Shown: positions 45,360 to 56,300 of the stretch, piece after piece
Layout of the letters: the number at the start of each line of letters is the position of its first letter
Position numbering within the stretch: position 1 is the first letter of the stretch
From: Diospyros lotus
Lineage: Eukaryota; Streptophyta; Magnoliopsida; Ericales; Ebenaceae
Length of the DNA: 64,000 bases
Reading direction: 5' to 3'
Assembly: GCF_014633365.1 (NCBI RefSeq)
Contig: NC_068350.1
Location: forward strand, 5,224,501 to 5,288,500
Program-made: the position numbers and the translations under genes
Notes under the pieces: generated by a model
Databases searched by the model: none
What the model was told of the DNA's origin: nothing
Seen by the model: only the letters and a program-made list of their open reading frames with translations

Positions 45360-46630
45360 TGTATTTTTTTTTTTTTTTTTTGTAACGTGAGCTTCATCTA
45401 ATAATAAAAATTGGCATTTTGTGCACGTTGCCTCAGATTTCTTCGCGAATTCAAGTTAACTCTGACGAGGTTTTGGCATGACGATTCTTGAATCATGACT
45501 TGAAAGTAACTTCTTCATGGTATAACTTGAAAATTTCTTCAACAAAGCTCCCGTATTTTTGAAAGGTTCACTGATAAGAAACTTTTGAGTATGTAACTTG
45601 ATAATAAACTGTTCGAACATAGGTCCAGGTAGATCCGAAGTTTTATCAGCTCGTAGACTAACGCTCTTTAACTAGCTCGTTGATGATAGTTGTAATAATC
45701 AGCGCGAACACTCATACTTAGGCAATTTCCAGGAAACCCCGTTCGGCATATTTTGACGAAATAACGAGAGCCTTCCCGAGATATATGTAAAGTCGGATGG
45801 CCTTGTGATCTTGTCTAACATGTAGTGGCTGAGAAGCTCGTTATAGGGCGTGTGCCTGGTAGGTCGCGAATGCTTTATTTTTAGCCAAGTTAAGACGGAC
45901 CTCAGCTGATAGGGTCCAATACGCAAAGTTTGCTAGGGTATGAAATTATGCCATGGCCTCGGCCGGCATGTTGAGGCTTTAATAAGTTTTCAATAAATTG
46001 GGAGCGAACACTCAGGTAGGTCGCAGACCATGGCTTTAAGCCAAGATAGGAGGACCCCAGCTAGTGAAAGCGCAGCCTGTACCACCAAGTTATATGTTCA
46101 GGCGGGTCATAGAGTGACCCCAGCTAACACACCATGGCTTGTTATCTCGTTTGACTTGTACGGCCGGGATATGTGTCCAGGTAGGTCGCGTTACGGCCTC
46201 AGCCAACACCCAGTGGCTTCTACAAGTTTTATTTGAACTGAGAGGGAACACCCAGCTAGGTTGCAGACCAAGGCTTTAAGCCAAGATAAAAGGACCTTGG
46301 CTAGCGAACCCAAGCTCGGGGTTACTTGTGGAAGCGGTTGCTCAGTAGGTTCCAAACCATGACATAAAGTCAAGATGATTGGTTCTCAGCTCGCAAACCA
46401 CGACCCGAGGGAGAGACCAAGGTGAATGCTCGGTTAAGCCGTTGACCGTAGCGCCGCGGCTAGGTTATTTAGGCCTCAGCTCGCAAACCATGGCTTCTCG
46501 ACCCCTCGTTACGAGGGCATTCAATCGAATACCAATAAGAATAAAGTGCAATGAAAGTTCATAAATTCTGACCAGAATCATGAAAGTCATTCGTAATGAA
46601 AAAGACGGAGCATAGGCAAGAACGATTACA
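45360..46630. repeat. Untranslated spacer with degenerate tandem repeats of about 240 bp
   Basis: Two clear units start near 45983 and 46223. Shared blocks are TAGGTCGCAGACCATGGCTT/TAGGTTGCAGACCAAGGCTT and TTTAAGCCAAGATA..AGGACC, each followed by (C/T)AGCTAG(T/C)GAA-like sequence. Weaker echoes occur near 45858 (GGTAGGTCGCGAATGC), 46175 and 46345. The position between pol and the antisense gene matches the repeat-rich 3' region known from Tat/Ogre-type elements, a known source of satellite DNA. Confidence 0.75.
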
Positions 46631-46631
46631 T

Positions 46632-47954
46632 TTATCTGAAGTAAGAACGAAGGTGTTCTGCGTTCCAAGCTCGTGGGAGAGGGAGACCGTCCATGTTTGC
46701 CAGATGATATGCTCCGTTATTCAAATTTTCTTTGATGATAAATGGACCTTCCCAGTTAGGACCTAAGGTGCCATCGCTTGCCGCCCGTGCTCCTGGCAGT
46801 ACTAGGCGTAGTACCGAATCTCCGACGTTGTAACGTCGGATTCGGACCTTCCTGTTATAGTATCGTGCCACCCTTTGTTGATAAATGGCGATCCTCACGC
46901 GAGCTACATCTCTTGATTCCTCGAGCAGGTCCAGATTAGCCGCCAGTAGCTCGTTATTGCGATCTGAGCTGAAGGTGGCCCTTCGGTGGCTGGCCACTTT
47001 ATTCTCAGCGGGGATCATAGCCTCCGACCCATACGCCATCGAGAATGGGGTTTCTCCAGTGCTGCTTCGGGCTGTTGTCCGATAGGTCCATAGCACTGTT
47101 TACAGTTCATCCACCCAGGCCCCCTTTCTAGCCTCAAGCTTTGTCTTCAGGGTCTGCTTGATTATTTTGTTGACTGCTTCGACCTGCCCATTGGCCTGGG
47201 GGTGATCAACGGCGGTGAAACTCTTTTGAATCCCCATTGACTCGCAGAATTGGATGAATTGCTCGCTGGTGAATTGGGTTCCGTTGTCCGTTACTATTTG
47301 CTGTGGCACTCCGAATCTGCAGATTATGTTATCCCATGTAAAAGCTTGTGTCTTCGCGCTGGTGATCTGTGCGAGCTCTTTGGCCTCTGCCCATTTGGTG
47401 AAGTAGTCAACTGCCACTATGGCATATTTGCATCCTCCGCGAGCCGTGGGCAGCGACCCGATTAGATCTATGCCCCAAATGGCAAAGGGCCAAGGGCTGC
47501 TCATCTGCTGCAGGTAAGCCGGCGGAGCTCGCGGAACCTTGGCGAACCTTTGGCACTTCTCGCATTTCTTGACCGTCTCTATGGCATCTTGCTTCACGGT
47601 GGGCCAATAAAACCCTTGTCGGAGGGCCTTTTGTGCCAGAGAGAGTGCCCCTGCATGATTACCGCAGTGGCCTGCATGAATTTCTTCTAGCACAGACTGG
47701 CAATCGGTGCCGTCAATGCACCTTAGGTGTGGGGCTGAGAATCCCCTCTTGTACAGTCTTTCATCGTAGATGCAATATCGGGCGGCTTGAGCTCGCAGGC
47801 GACGTGCTTCCAGCTTGTCTTCCGGTAGTTTCCCATCTTGCAGATACTCCAAGATGGGGGTCATCCATGAGTTTTGGGGCACCGTGATCAGTAGCGTTTC
47901 GTCTCGTTGTTCCGTGCTCGGGGTGGCCAAAAAATCGACAGGTATGTCCCCCAA
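46632..47954 (-). pseudogene. Integrase part of the Tat pol gene
   Basis: Minus strand, entered after a frameshift relative to the RT/RNase H frame. The zinc-binding part has HAGHCGNHAG and KKCEKCQRF. The catalytic core has GIDLIGSLPT (D), IVTDNGTQFTSEQF (D) and QANGQVEAVNK (E), so the DDE triad is intact. A TAA at 47100-47102 then cuts the frame, which resumes at once with TVLWTYRTT and MAYGSEAMIP and ends at 46632 with WNAEHLRSYF. No chromodomain follows. Split here by one nonsense codon, probably from a C-to-T change of a Gln codon. Confidence 0.92.
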
Positions 47955-50710
47955 GAGTTCTGGGAACGGGGGATTTGGTGCATTTCATATTTTTCGAAAG
48001 TGGCTAAAAGTTCGCGTGCCTTCTGTAAGTATGCTGCCATCTTTGTGTCTCTGGCCTGGTATTCTCCCCGCACCTGGTTGACAACTAGTTGAGAGTCGCT
48101 GAAGATCTCCAAGAATTCAGCTCGTATTTCCTTTGCCAGGCGGAGTCCTGCTAATAAGGCTTCATACTCGGATTCATTATTGGTGGCTAAAAAATCGAAC
48201 CTCAGGGCGCAGAGGATTTTGTGACCTTCGGGGCTTATTAGCATAACCCCGGCTCCCGCTCCTTGTTCGTTCGATGATCCATCGACGTATAGTTCCCAGG
48301 ACGGTCCTTTCAGGTTTTCCGGCTCCTCGTCAATTGGCCCAGTAAACTCGGCAATGAAGTCTGCCAACGCTTGACCCTTTATCGCCGTCCTTGGTTTGTA
48401 CTTTATGTTGAACTGAGCGAGCTCAATAGACCATTTTAGTAAACGGCCTGAGGTATCCGGTTTTTGGAGGATTTGTTTCAATGGGTATTTGGTCAGGACT
48501 TCGATCTCATGAGCTTGAAAATAGGGTTGCAGCTTCCTTGATGCCACTATTAGACAGTAAGCCAATTTTTCGATTGGTGCGTACCTTGTTTCTGCATCGA
48601 TTAGGCTTTTGGAGACGTAATAAATGGGGTGTTGCACCCCTTCTTCCCCCCGAACGAGGGCCGCGCTGAGAGCCTGTTGGGATACTCCTAAGTACAAGGT
48701 CAACCTCTCTCCCTCCTTAGGTTTGGCGAGCAGTGGGGCCCATCCCATGTACTCCTTTAGTTGTTGGAATGCGAACTCGCATTCTTCTGTCCATCTGAAG
48801 TCTTTCTCCTTTTTTAGAAGCTCGAAGAACGGGGCACACTTGTCAGTTGCCTTTGAAATGAAACGGCTCAGAGCCGCGACCTGACCATTGAGGCTTTGCA
48901 CCTCCTTCTTTCTTATGGGCGACCTCATGTCGAGCAGAGCCTTAATTTTGTCTGGGTTGGCTTCAATGCCTCTGTTGTTTACCATAAACCCAAGAAATTT
49001 TCCAGAGGCTACACCGAAGGCGCACTTGAGCGGGTTGAGCTTCATCTGATATTTCCTGAGGACTCCAAACGTTTCTCTTAGATCGGAAACGTGGTCCGTC
49101 ACTTGCTCGGATTTTACCAGCATGTCGTCAACGTATACTTCCATGGTTTTTCCGATCAGTGTTTCGAACATCGTATTGACCAACCTCTGGTAGGTCGCGC
49201 CAGCATTCTTCAATCCAAAGGGCATGACCTTGTAACAATAGAGCCCCCGGTCGGTTATGAACGAGGTGTGCTCTTGGTTCGTGGGGTTCATGGGGATCTG
49301 GTTGTAGCCTGAATAGGCATCCATGAAACTAGGTAGGCGGTGACCAGCCGTTGCATCCACGAGCTGATCGATTCTGGGGAGGGGAAAGCTGTCTTTAGGA
49401 CAGGCCTTGTTCAGGACGGTGAAGTCGATACAGGTCCTCCACTTCCCGTTTTTCTTTTTTACTAGGACCGGGTTGGCCACCCAGACCGGATAGTGGGCTT
49501 CCTTGATGAAATTATTCGCCAAGAGTTTGTCCACTTCTTCTTTAAGAGCGGTATAACGCTCCGGAGTCATTGGCCTCCTCTTCTGGCGCACTGGCCTATA
49601 GCTTGGATCTACGTTGAGCCTGTGTGACATGACTTCTGGGGCGATTCCCACCATATCTTCGTGGTTCCATGCGAATACATCAAGGTTAGCTTTAAGGAAA
49701 TCTGTAAGTTGGGATTTTACCTCGGGGGCTAGACTCTTGCCTAGCTTGAGGTGCCTTTCCTCGTCTGCCTCGCCGACTGAGATATCTTCGAGCTCTTCCA
49801 TGGGACCGGTGGGCTTTTCGCAGTCGACCTCGCGTGGATCCAGGTCCTCCCATCGACCGGTTGATCGCGGGCCGACTTTTGCGATGATATTTACTTTCTT
49901 TCCCTTTGCTCCCATTTTCAGGGCGTCCTCATAGCAACGTCTTGCGAGGTGCTGCTCGCCCCGTACACACCCTACACCGTCGAGGGTCGGGAATTTCACC
50001 GTAAGCGACCTGGTTGAGGTGACTAGATTCAGGTCGTTCATCGCCGGCCTTCCGAGTACGACGTTGTATGCTGAGGGGCAGTCAATTATTAGGAATTCTG
50101 CCAAAGTAGTGGCCTGGCGGTTCGCATCCCCGATGGTGAGGGGAAGGCTGATCCGATCGACGGGAATCACTGCGTCTCCCGTGAACCCATAGAGTGGCTC
50201 TGGGGACGAACTCAACTGTTTCGGTCCCAAACCCATCTGATCGAAGCATGCTCTGTACATTACATTTACCGAGCTGCCCGTGTCCACCATTATCCTTCGC
50301 ACTTCGGAGTTGCCGACCTGGGCTCGTATAACGAGTGCGTCGTTGTGCGGCCAATGGACGTCTCTGGCGTCTTCTTCCGAGAAAAACATCTTCTCTAGGA
50401 TTGGGTTACCCCTAGGCCACTTCGCGGGAACCGGCTGTTCGCCCGATCTCGCTAGCAAGACATAGTTGGCCTCTCGTATGTATTTGTCGCGGGATTTGTG
50501 GGAGGATCCAGCGAGGTGGGGCCCGCCATGGATCGTGTAGATGGTTCGTACAGCCGGTGATTGGTCATCATCGGTGGGAGGCTGCTGCTGTACCGACGGC
50601 TGGCTTGGTTGATTAGTCGGCCGCACCACGTAATCTTTCAAGCGACCACTTCTTATCAGATCTTCGATGGCGTCCCTTAGGGCCCAGCATTCCGAGGTGT
50701 TGTGACCCAC
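47888..50710 (-). CDS. Protease / reverse transcriptase / dual RNase H part of Tat pol
   Basis: A 940-residue open frame on the minus strand, in the same frame as gag. The start contains a CAYHNEVGHNTSEC-type knuckle (its first residues lie before 50710). Protease: IMVDTGSSVNVMY (about residue 140). Reverse transcriptase: KKNGKWRTCIDFTVLNKACP, MPFGLKNAGATYQRL and YVDD (about 525). First RNase H: PIYYVSKSLIDAETRYAPIE. A second RNase H (about 803-930): WELYVDGSSNEQGAGAG, NNESEYEALLAGL and SDSQLVVNQV, the archaeal/plant-type copy that marks Tat elements. The frame runs out after IPRSQNS, at a T6 run near 47929-47934, where a length change moves the integrase into another frame. The true pol start is upstream, fused to gag. 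Confidence 0.93.
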   Translation of the reverse strand: MGHNTSECWALRDAIEDLIRSGRLKDYVVRPTNQPSQPSVQQQPPTDDDQSPAVRTIYTIHGGPHLAGSSHKSRDKYIREANYVLLARSGEQPVPAKWPRGNPILEKMFFSEEDARDVHWPHNDALVIRAQVGNSEVRRIMVDTGSSVNVMYRACFDQMGLGPKQLSSSPEPLYGFTGDAVIPVDRISLPLTIGDANRQATTLAEFLIIDCPSAYNVVLGRPAMNDLNLVTSTRSLTVKFPTLDGVGCVRGEQHLARRCYEDALKMGAKGKKVNIIAKVGPRSTGRWEDLDPREVDCEKPTGPMEELEDISVGEADEERHLKLGKSLAPEVKSQLTDFLKANLDVFAWNHEDMVGIAPEVMSHRLNVDPSYRPVRQKRRPMTPERYTALKEEVDKLLANNFIKEAHYPVWVANPVLVKKKNGKWRTCIDFTVLNKACPKDSFPLPRIDQLVDATAGHRLPSFMDAYSGYNQIPMNPTNQEHTSFITDRGLYCYKVMPFGLKNAGATYQRLVNTMFETLIGKTMEVYVDDMLVKSEQVTDHVSDLRETFGVLRKYQMKLNPLKCAFGVASGKFLGFMVNNRGIEANPDKIKALLDMRSPIRKKEVQSLNGQVAALSRFISKATDKCAPFFELLKKEKDFRWTEECEFAFQQLKEYMGWAPLLAKPKEGERLTLYLGVSQQALSAALVRGEEGVQHPIYYVSKSLIDAETRYAPIEKLAYCLIVASRKLQPYFQAHEIEVLTKYPLKQILQKPDTSGRLLKWSIELAQFNIKYKPRTAIKGQALADFIAEFTGPIDEEPENLKGPSWELYVDGSSNEQGAGAGVMLISPEGHKILCALRFDFLATNNESEYEALLAGLRLAKEIRAEFLEIFSDSQLVVNQVRGEYQARDTKMAAYLQKARELLATFEKYEMHQIPRSQNSWGTYLSIFWPPRARNNETKRY

Positions 50711-50743
50711 TTCGTTGTGGTACGCGCAAAATTTTTCTTTGTT

Positions 50744-52114
50744 TCAGAATTTGTTTGGGGTTCTTAACGGGTTGGGCTTCCCGAATTCCTCTTTGTTCCT
50801 TTCGATGGCGAAGATCCTTTCTTGGGGGTCTGACAGGGCACAGTAGCTGTCAAAGCACTGTGATCTATGAGGTCGCTCATCTCCCTCTGCCTTCCGAGCT
50901 CGCTTGAACACTTCATTGCTCGAGCGCTCCCCCCGAGCTTCTCTTCCGGTGTCTCCGTTGTGCCTTCTCTTACTCTGGCTGGAGCCCCCAGCTTCTTCTC
51001 TCGACCCGGCGGGCTTCTTCGTCCCGAAGGCGTCTTCCCATCGGATTTCCTTGGAAGCTCGTTCATAGAATTCCCCCAAGTCTTTGACCGGGGTTCGGTA
51101 GATGCTCTCGTAGAGCTTTCCGTCTTTTCGGAGGCCGGCGGAGATCGCCGTTAGGATACTTTCATCCGAGGGATCCTCGACGTTGCTCACCTCGCGCCTG
51201 AACCTGGCGATGTAATCCCTTAGTGGCTCGTTTGCTTTCTGGAATACGGTGGCGAGGTGGCAAGGTGGCGCGAGCTGCCTCCTTAGAGCCCTGTATTGGT
51301 TAAGGAACCTCTGTTGGCACTCTTCCCAGCTGTTGATACTACGAGGCGGAAGGCTCCTGAACCAAGCTTGGGGGATGTCTCCTAAGATTGCTGGGAAGGC
51401 GCGACATTTAGCCAGCGAGCTGGTTGTCTGTAGATCCATTTGCACGTTGTACGCATCCAGGTAATCATAGGGGTCGCTGTCCCCATTATATTGTGGCATG
51501 CTCGGGACCTTAAACCTCCGGGGCAGGGGTTCGAGCTCAATCTCTCTGGCGAACGGCGTCCTATCCCCACGGCCATTATTCTGGCTGCGGACTCCTTGTC
51601 GTTCTTCCAGCTGTCGCACCCTTTGATACAGCTCTTTCACAGTTGAGTCCGGTCCTACTGATTGCTGGGCTTGCGATCGCCTGCTTCTTTCTCGGACTGG
51701 GGAGCAGTGAATTGGGGACGGATAGTTATCCCCGATATCTTCTTCCGCGGGTGGGTGTCTCTCCTCCTGCGGTTGGCGGACCCTGCGAGGCGACGCCGGT
51801 GGGTCGTGGACAGCCCGTGCTTGAGCTTGGGCCAGAATTCTGATCGCGTCGGCGAGTTGCATTACCGTATTCTCCAATGCTTCCTGGCACTGCTGCCAGT
51901 CCCGGATCGTCCCTGTCCCAGTGATTTGGATAGTAGGCTGGACAGGGACCCGTGGTGGTATGCCGGGAGCTTCTCCGGCGGGCGGCGGCAAAGGAGTATC
52001 GGCTGTCGGGGCAATGGGTCCTCCATTTGGTGGTAAGTCTCGTGGTCGGTCGTGGTGATTTTCAGGTGGGTCGACCGCCGCCTCGGAACTTCTAGTATTC
52101 CTTCCTCTAACCAT
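50744..52114 (-). CDS. Gag of the Tat element
   Basis: 456 residues from the ATG at 52114. A Pro-rich, charged N-terminus is followed by a coiled segment (STVKELYQRVRQLEERQG) and the retrotransposon gag domain: QAWFRSLPPRSINSWEECQQ, RFLNQYRALRRQLAPPCHLA and LRDYIARFRREVSNVEDPSD. It packages element RNA in virus-like particles. The frame ends at TGA 50744-50746 and goes on in the same frame as pol with NKEKFCAYH. The TGA probably replaces a Trp codon (TGG) of the family pattern, so it is more likely a mutation than a programmed stop. Confidence 0.92.
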   Translation of the reverse strand: MVRGRNTRSSEAAVDPPENHHDRPRDLPPNGGPIAPTADTPLPPPAGEAPGIPPRVPVQPTIQITGTGTIRDWQQCQEALENTVMQLADAIRILAQAQARAVHDPPASPRRVRQPQEERHPPAEEDIGDNYPSPIHCSPVRERSRRSQAQQSVGPDSTVKELYQRVRQLEERQGVRSQNNGRGDRTPFAREIELEPLPRRFKVPSMPQYNGDSDPYDYLDAYNVQMDLQTTSSLAKCRAFPAILGDIPQAWFRSLPPRSINSWEECQQRFLNQYRALRRQLAPPCHLATVFQKANEPLRDYIARFRREVSNVEDPSDESILTAISAGLRKDGKLYESIYRTPVKDLGEFYERASKEIRWEDAFGTKKPAGSREEAGGSSQSKRRHNGDTGREARGERSSNEVFKRARKAEGDERPHRSQCFDSYCALSDPQERIFAIERNKEEFGKPNPLRTPNKF

Positions 52115-52132
52115 GGCTATTGATCAGAGCGG

Positions 52133-52150
52133 CCCCTTCCTCTAGCGCCA
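52133..52150 (-). promoter_or_regulatory. Primer-binding site of the Tat element
   Basis: TGGCGCTAGAGGAAGGGG on the element strand begins 3 nt after the 5' LTR. TGG matches the CCA end of a tRNA. The primer tRNA was not identified. Confidence 0.75.
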
Positions 52151-52153
52151 AAA

Positions 52154-52850
52154 TGTCGACGTTTGATTTCGGCCGACCGTGATTCCTTTTGGGCCGCGGT
52201 GAGTCAATCCAAAAATACCGAGAAGGAAGGAAGAAAACCCCTCCCCCCTAAAGTTCCAAGCGTGTACACTAGAATCTTTTACGTGGTTCGGCCAGAACGA
52301 TGCCTAGTCCACGGCCGCCATCCGATTATTCTCCCAGAGTGGCGGTATCTGATTATTATTTTTTCTTCTGTCCTCCTTGCCCCTCATGGTCTCTTTTATT
52401 CTCATTTATCTTGAGGGGCTTTTATAATCTAGATAATATATAAAAATACAGTGTTTGTATAATGGGGGACAAACAGTTCTTACCGCCTTCGCAAGACCGG
52501 GAGTGGGATCCTCATTACGAGGGGCATGGGCTGTTACAGATAAAGTGATCGGACCCTACCTCTGACTTCTCAGCAGCTTTGCCGCTCATGCGAGCTGGAG
52601 GTTTTAGGCCAACGACCTGGATGGGCCAGCGATCTGGAGGATATTTCAGGAGCTCGTTAGTCGATTGCTCCGAGCTCGTTGGGGGATTACCGGGAGCTCG
52701 CCATATGCTCGCTTTACGAGTTCCGGATCTTTGGTGGAGGCTGGACCTTCCTTGACGAGGTCGTCCGGGCCTTCTTGGCCTTGGGTGATTGGGCCGATCT
52801 ATCGGACCGAGTCTGACCCATGCGGGGTGATGCGGGAAATACATATAACA
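52154..52850 (-). repeat. 5' LTR of the Tat element
   Basis: 697 bp, TG..CA ends, followed on the plus strand by GTGAC. The partner of 41315-42011. Confidence 0.95.
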
Positions 52851-52855
52851 GTGAC
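52851..52855. repeat. Target-site duplication of the Tat element, right (GTGAC)
   Basis: The same five bases as 41310-41314. Confidence 0.95.
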
Positions 52856-53336
52856 AAATATTATGATCTTACATGTGAATATATTTATAGTTATGGTTAA
52901 ATGTCTAATCTAACGTATTATATATCCATCTAAAATAACTCACTATTTAATGTGACTCTTCAAATCAACATCAAACTAAAACATTGGTTAATCTATGTGC
53001 ATTGCATGGGTGACTTTATCGACTAGAATTAACATATATTTTATATGGTGTTATCTGTATTGCTGTTATCAACATTTAATAAAATATGTTATTTATAGAA
53101 AGGCAAGGTACGTGCTATAATCTAATTGGCCAATTTAAACCTCTAGGAAAGGCAACTCATGGGTTGGTTAAAGATCAACCCTACAAGGTATAATGAATAG
53201 CATGTGCATGCTATGCAATATCTTAATATTGAAGGCATACGTCGGTTAATTTATATTTTATTTAAAAGTAAAATACATTTATTAAACTTTAATCATTATT
53301 TTTAAAATAATAATTAATATTAAATTTTCTTTAATT
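52856..53336. other. Spacer between Tat element and LINE copy B
   Basis: About 480 bp of AT-rich DNA, presumably the old genomic sequence that also borders the left side of the Tat element. No feature recognised. Confidence 0.5.
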
Positions 53337-53350
53337 ATAAGATGATGATA

Positions 53351-56300
53351 GGAGTGAGTTAGGGCCGCTGCATCGGCGCCCGGATGTAGTGACAAATGAG
53401 CAAGGATTCTCGCATTTGCTTAGACAGATGTGGGTAAAAAAGTTAGTCCAACATCAAAATCAAAATCAAAATTAAAATTAAAACCAAAACTAAAAACAAA
53501 ATCAAATTCAAAGTCAAAGCCAAAAACAAAATCATAGATTAAGGATTGGGTCATGGAACATAGGAACATTAACAGGCAAAACTATAGAAGTGGTAGATGT
53601 GATAATTAGGAGAAAAATTAATATTATGTGCCTTCAAGAGACGAGATCGGTAAGGAAAAAATCAAAAATTTTGTCAGAAAATAGATATAAAATATGGTAC
53701 ACGGGAAATGATCGAACAAAAAATGGAGTAGAGATCATTATGGATAAAAGCTTAGTAGATGAGGTAGTGGATGTAAAGAGAATAGGGGATATGATTATTA
53801 TGGTGAAGGTTATTCTAGAAAGAATGACTATGAATATCTTTAGTACATATGCACCATAAGCGGGGTTAGGTGAGGAGATAAAAACAAAATTCTGGGAGGA
53901 CCTAGACGGACTCATACAAATGATACCAAGAGCAGAGAAAGTGATTATAGGATGTGACTTAAATGGTCACGTGGGTAGAGACGGAAACGGCTATAGAGAG
54001 GTACATGGAGGGTATGGATTCGAGGAAATTAATAATGGGGGTAAGTCTATTCTAAATTTTGCAATGGCATATGGGCTCATCATAACCAATACTAGGTTCA
54101 AAAAACGGGACGAACACTTAATCACATATAAAAATGTCACATCAAGCACCCAAATACCTCATGAGACAAGAGGACTGGGTATGTTGTAGGGATTGTAAGG
54201 TGATACCGGGAGAGTGTTTGACTATTCAACATAGACTTCTAGTACTTGACGACCAAGTAAGAAATTGGAAGAGAAAAAATCACATAAAACAAAATCCAAT
54301 AATCAGGTGGTGAGATTTAAAAGGGGAGAAACAACTAATCTTCAAAAAAAAATTAAGGGGTAGAAGAGAATGAAATGGAGAATGACAGACAAACCAAATG
54401 TGGAGAGAAATGGCTAATGCCCTGAGAAACATAGTAAATGTAGTGCTTGGAGAGACAAATGGTAGAGCCCCTAACCTTAAGGAGTCTTGGTGGTGGAATG
54501 AAGAAGTGCAATTGAAAATTAAAAATAAGGAAAATTACTATAAGGCTGTATATGAGTGCAACAATGAAGAAAATCAAAAAAATTATAAAGAATCAAAAAA
54601 TGCAGCAAAAAAAGCTGTTAGTGAAGCAAGATCAAAAGCATACGAGAATCTATATAAACGACTTGATACAAAAGATGGAGAAAGGGATATATATAAATTA
54701 GCTAAAGGAAGAGAAAGAAAAACAAGGGATTTAAATCAAATGAAATGTATAAAAGATGAAAATCAAAATGTATTAGTGAATGAGGGAGCGATTAAGGAGG
54801 GATGGAAGGAGTATTTCACAAAATTATTCAATGATGATGGCGACACAAGAGTTAGGTTGAGACATTTTAGTAACTCCGAAGGGAATGTGAACTATACATT
54901 TTATCGACGCATAAGTCCAAATGAAATAAGGCAAGCATTAAAAAAGATGAAAAATTATAAGGCGGTGGGACCGGATAATATACTAATAGAAGTATGGAAA
55001 TGCATGGGAGAAAAGGGTATCTCCTGGCTAAGGAAATTATTTAACGCGATTCTTAAATAAAAAAAGATGCCAAATGAGTGGAGGAAGAGTACTTTGGTCC
55101 CTATATATAAGAACAAAGGAGATGTTCAAAACTGTGAAAATTACAGAGGAATTAAGTTAATGAGTAATACCATGAAACTCTGGGAGAGAGTAATGGAATA
55201 GAGGCTCAGAAAAGAAACAGAGGTTTCAGAAAATCAGTTTGGTTTCATGCCCGGTAGGTCAACAATGGAAGCTATATATGTATTGAGGCGCCTAATGGAA
55301 AGGTATCGGGATCATCAGAAGGACCTACATATGGTGTTTATAGATCTAGAAAAGGCCTATGATAAGATCCCTAGAGAAGTATTATAGAGGGTTTTAGAGA
55401 AGAAAGAAGTCCGAATAGCCTATATACAAGCCCTTAAGGACATGTATCATGGTGTAAAGACAAGGGTCAGAACATACGGAGGGGATACTGAACCGTTTAA
55501 AATTACAATAGGATTGCATAAAGGTTCTGCACTAAGTCCATACTTATTTGCTTTAGTAATGGATGAACTCACTAAAAATATTCAGACAGAGGTGCCATGA
55601 TGTATGCTATTTGCTGACGACATAGTGTTGGTGGATGAAACAAAAGAATGAATGAACATTAAGCTTGAGTTATGGAGAAACAATTTAGAATCAAGGGATT
55701 TAAATTAAGCAGAAAAAAAACAGAATATATGGAATGTAAATTTAGTAAGAATGCAAGAGTGGAGGATGTTATAATAAAATTGGAAGACCAAATCTTACAA
55801 AGAAAAGACCATTTCGATATTTGGGATCAGTGATTCAAAAAGATAGAGAAATTCACGAGGATGTCACACATAGAATTAAGGCAGGTTGGCTAAAATGGAG
55901 AAATGCATCGGGGGTGTTATGTGATGGTAAAATCTCATTAAAATTGAAAGAAAAATTCTATAGGACAGCTATAAGACCAGTTTTGTTGTACGTCTCAGAA
56001 TGTTGGGTAGTCAAATACCAACATGAGCAAAGGACGAGTGTAGCGGAGATGAGGATGTTAAGATGGATGTGCGGCCATACAAAAAAAGATAAAATTAGAA
56101 ATGAAGTTATTCGTAATAAGATATGAATAGTGCCAATAGAGGAGAAGATGAGAGAGACTAGACTAAGATGGTTTGGTTATGTGAGAAGGAGACCAAGAGA
56201 CGCTTCTGTGAGGAGAGTTGATGAAATGGAACAATTAATCAAAAAAAAAGATAGAGGCAGACCTAAGAAAACTTTGAGGGAGACATTAAAGTTTGATATG

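Larger units (their letters stand above)
41315..52850 (-). mobile_element. Full-length Ty3/gypsy LTR retrotransposon, Tat-type, with antisense gene
   Basis: 11,536 bp in minus orientation: 5' LTR 52850-52154, primer site, gag, protease/RT/RNase H/second RNase H, integrase, repeat-rich spacer, an opposite-strand gene, polypurine tract and 3' LTR 42011-41315. Two identical 5-bp target duplications (GTGAC) flank it, so it inserted as one unit. By eye the two 697-bp LTRs differ at 12 positions, 11 of them transitions (about 1.7%), so it is young. The extra plant-type RNase H between RNase H and integrase, lack of a chromodomain and the antisense ORF fit the Tat lineage. The coding region has two nonsense codons and a frameshift, so this copy could not move on its own. 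Confidence 0.95.
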
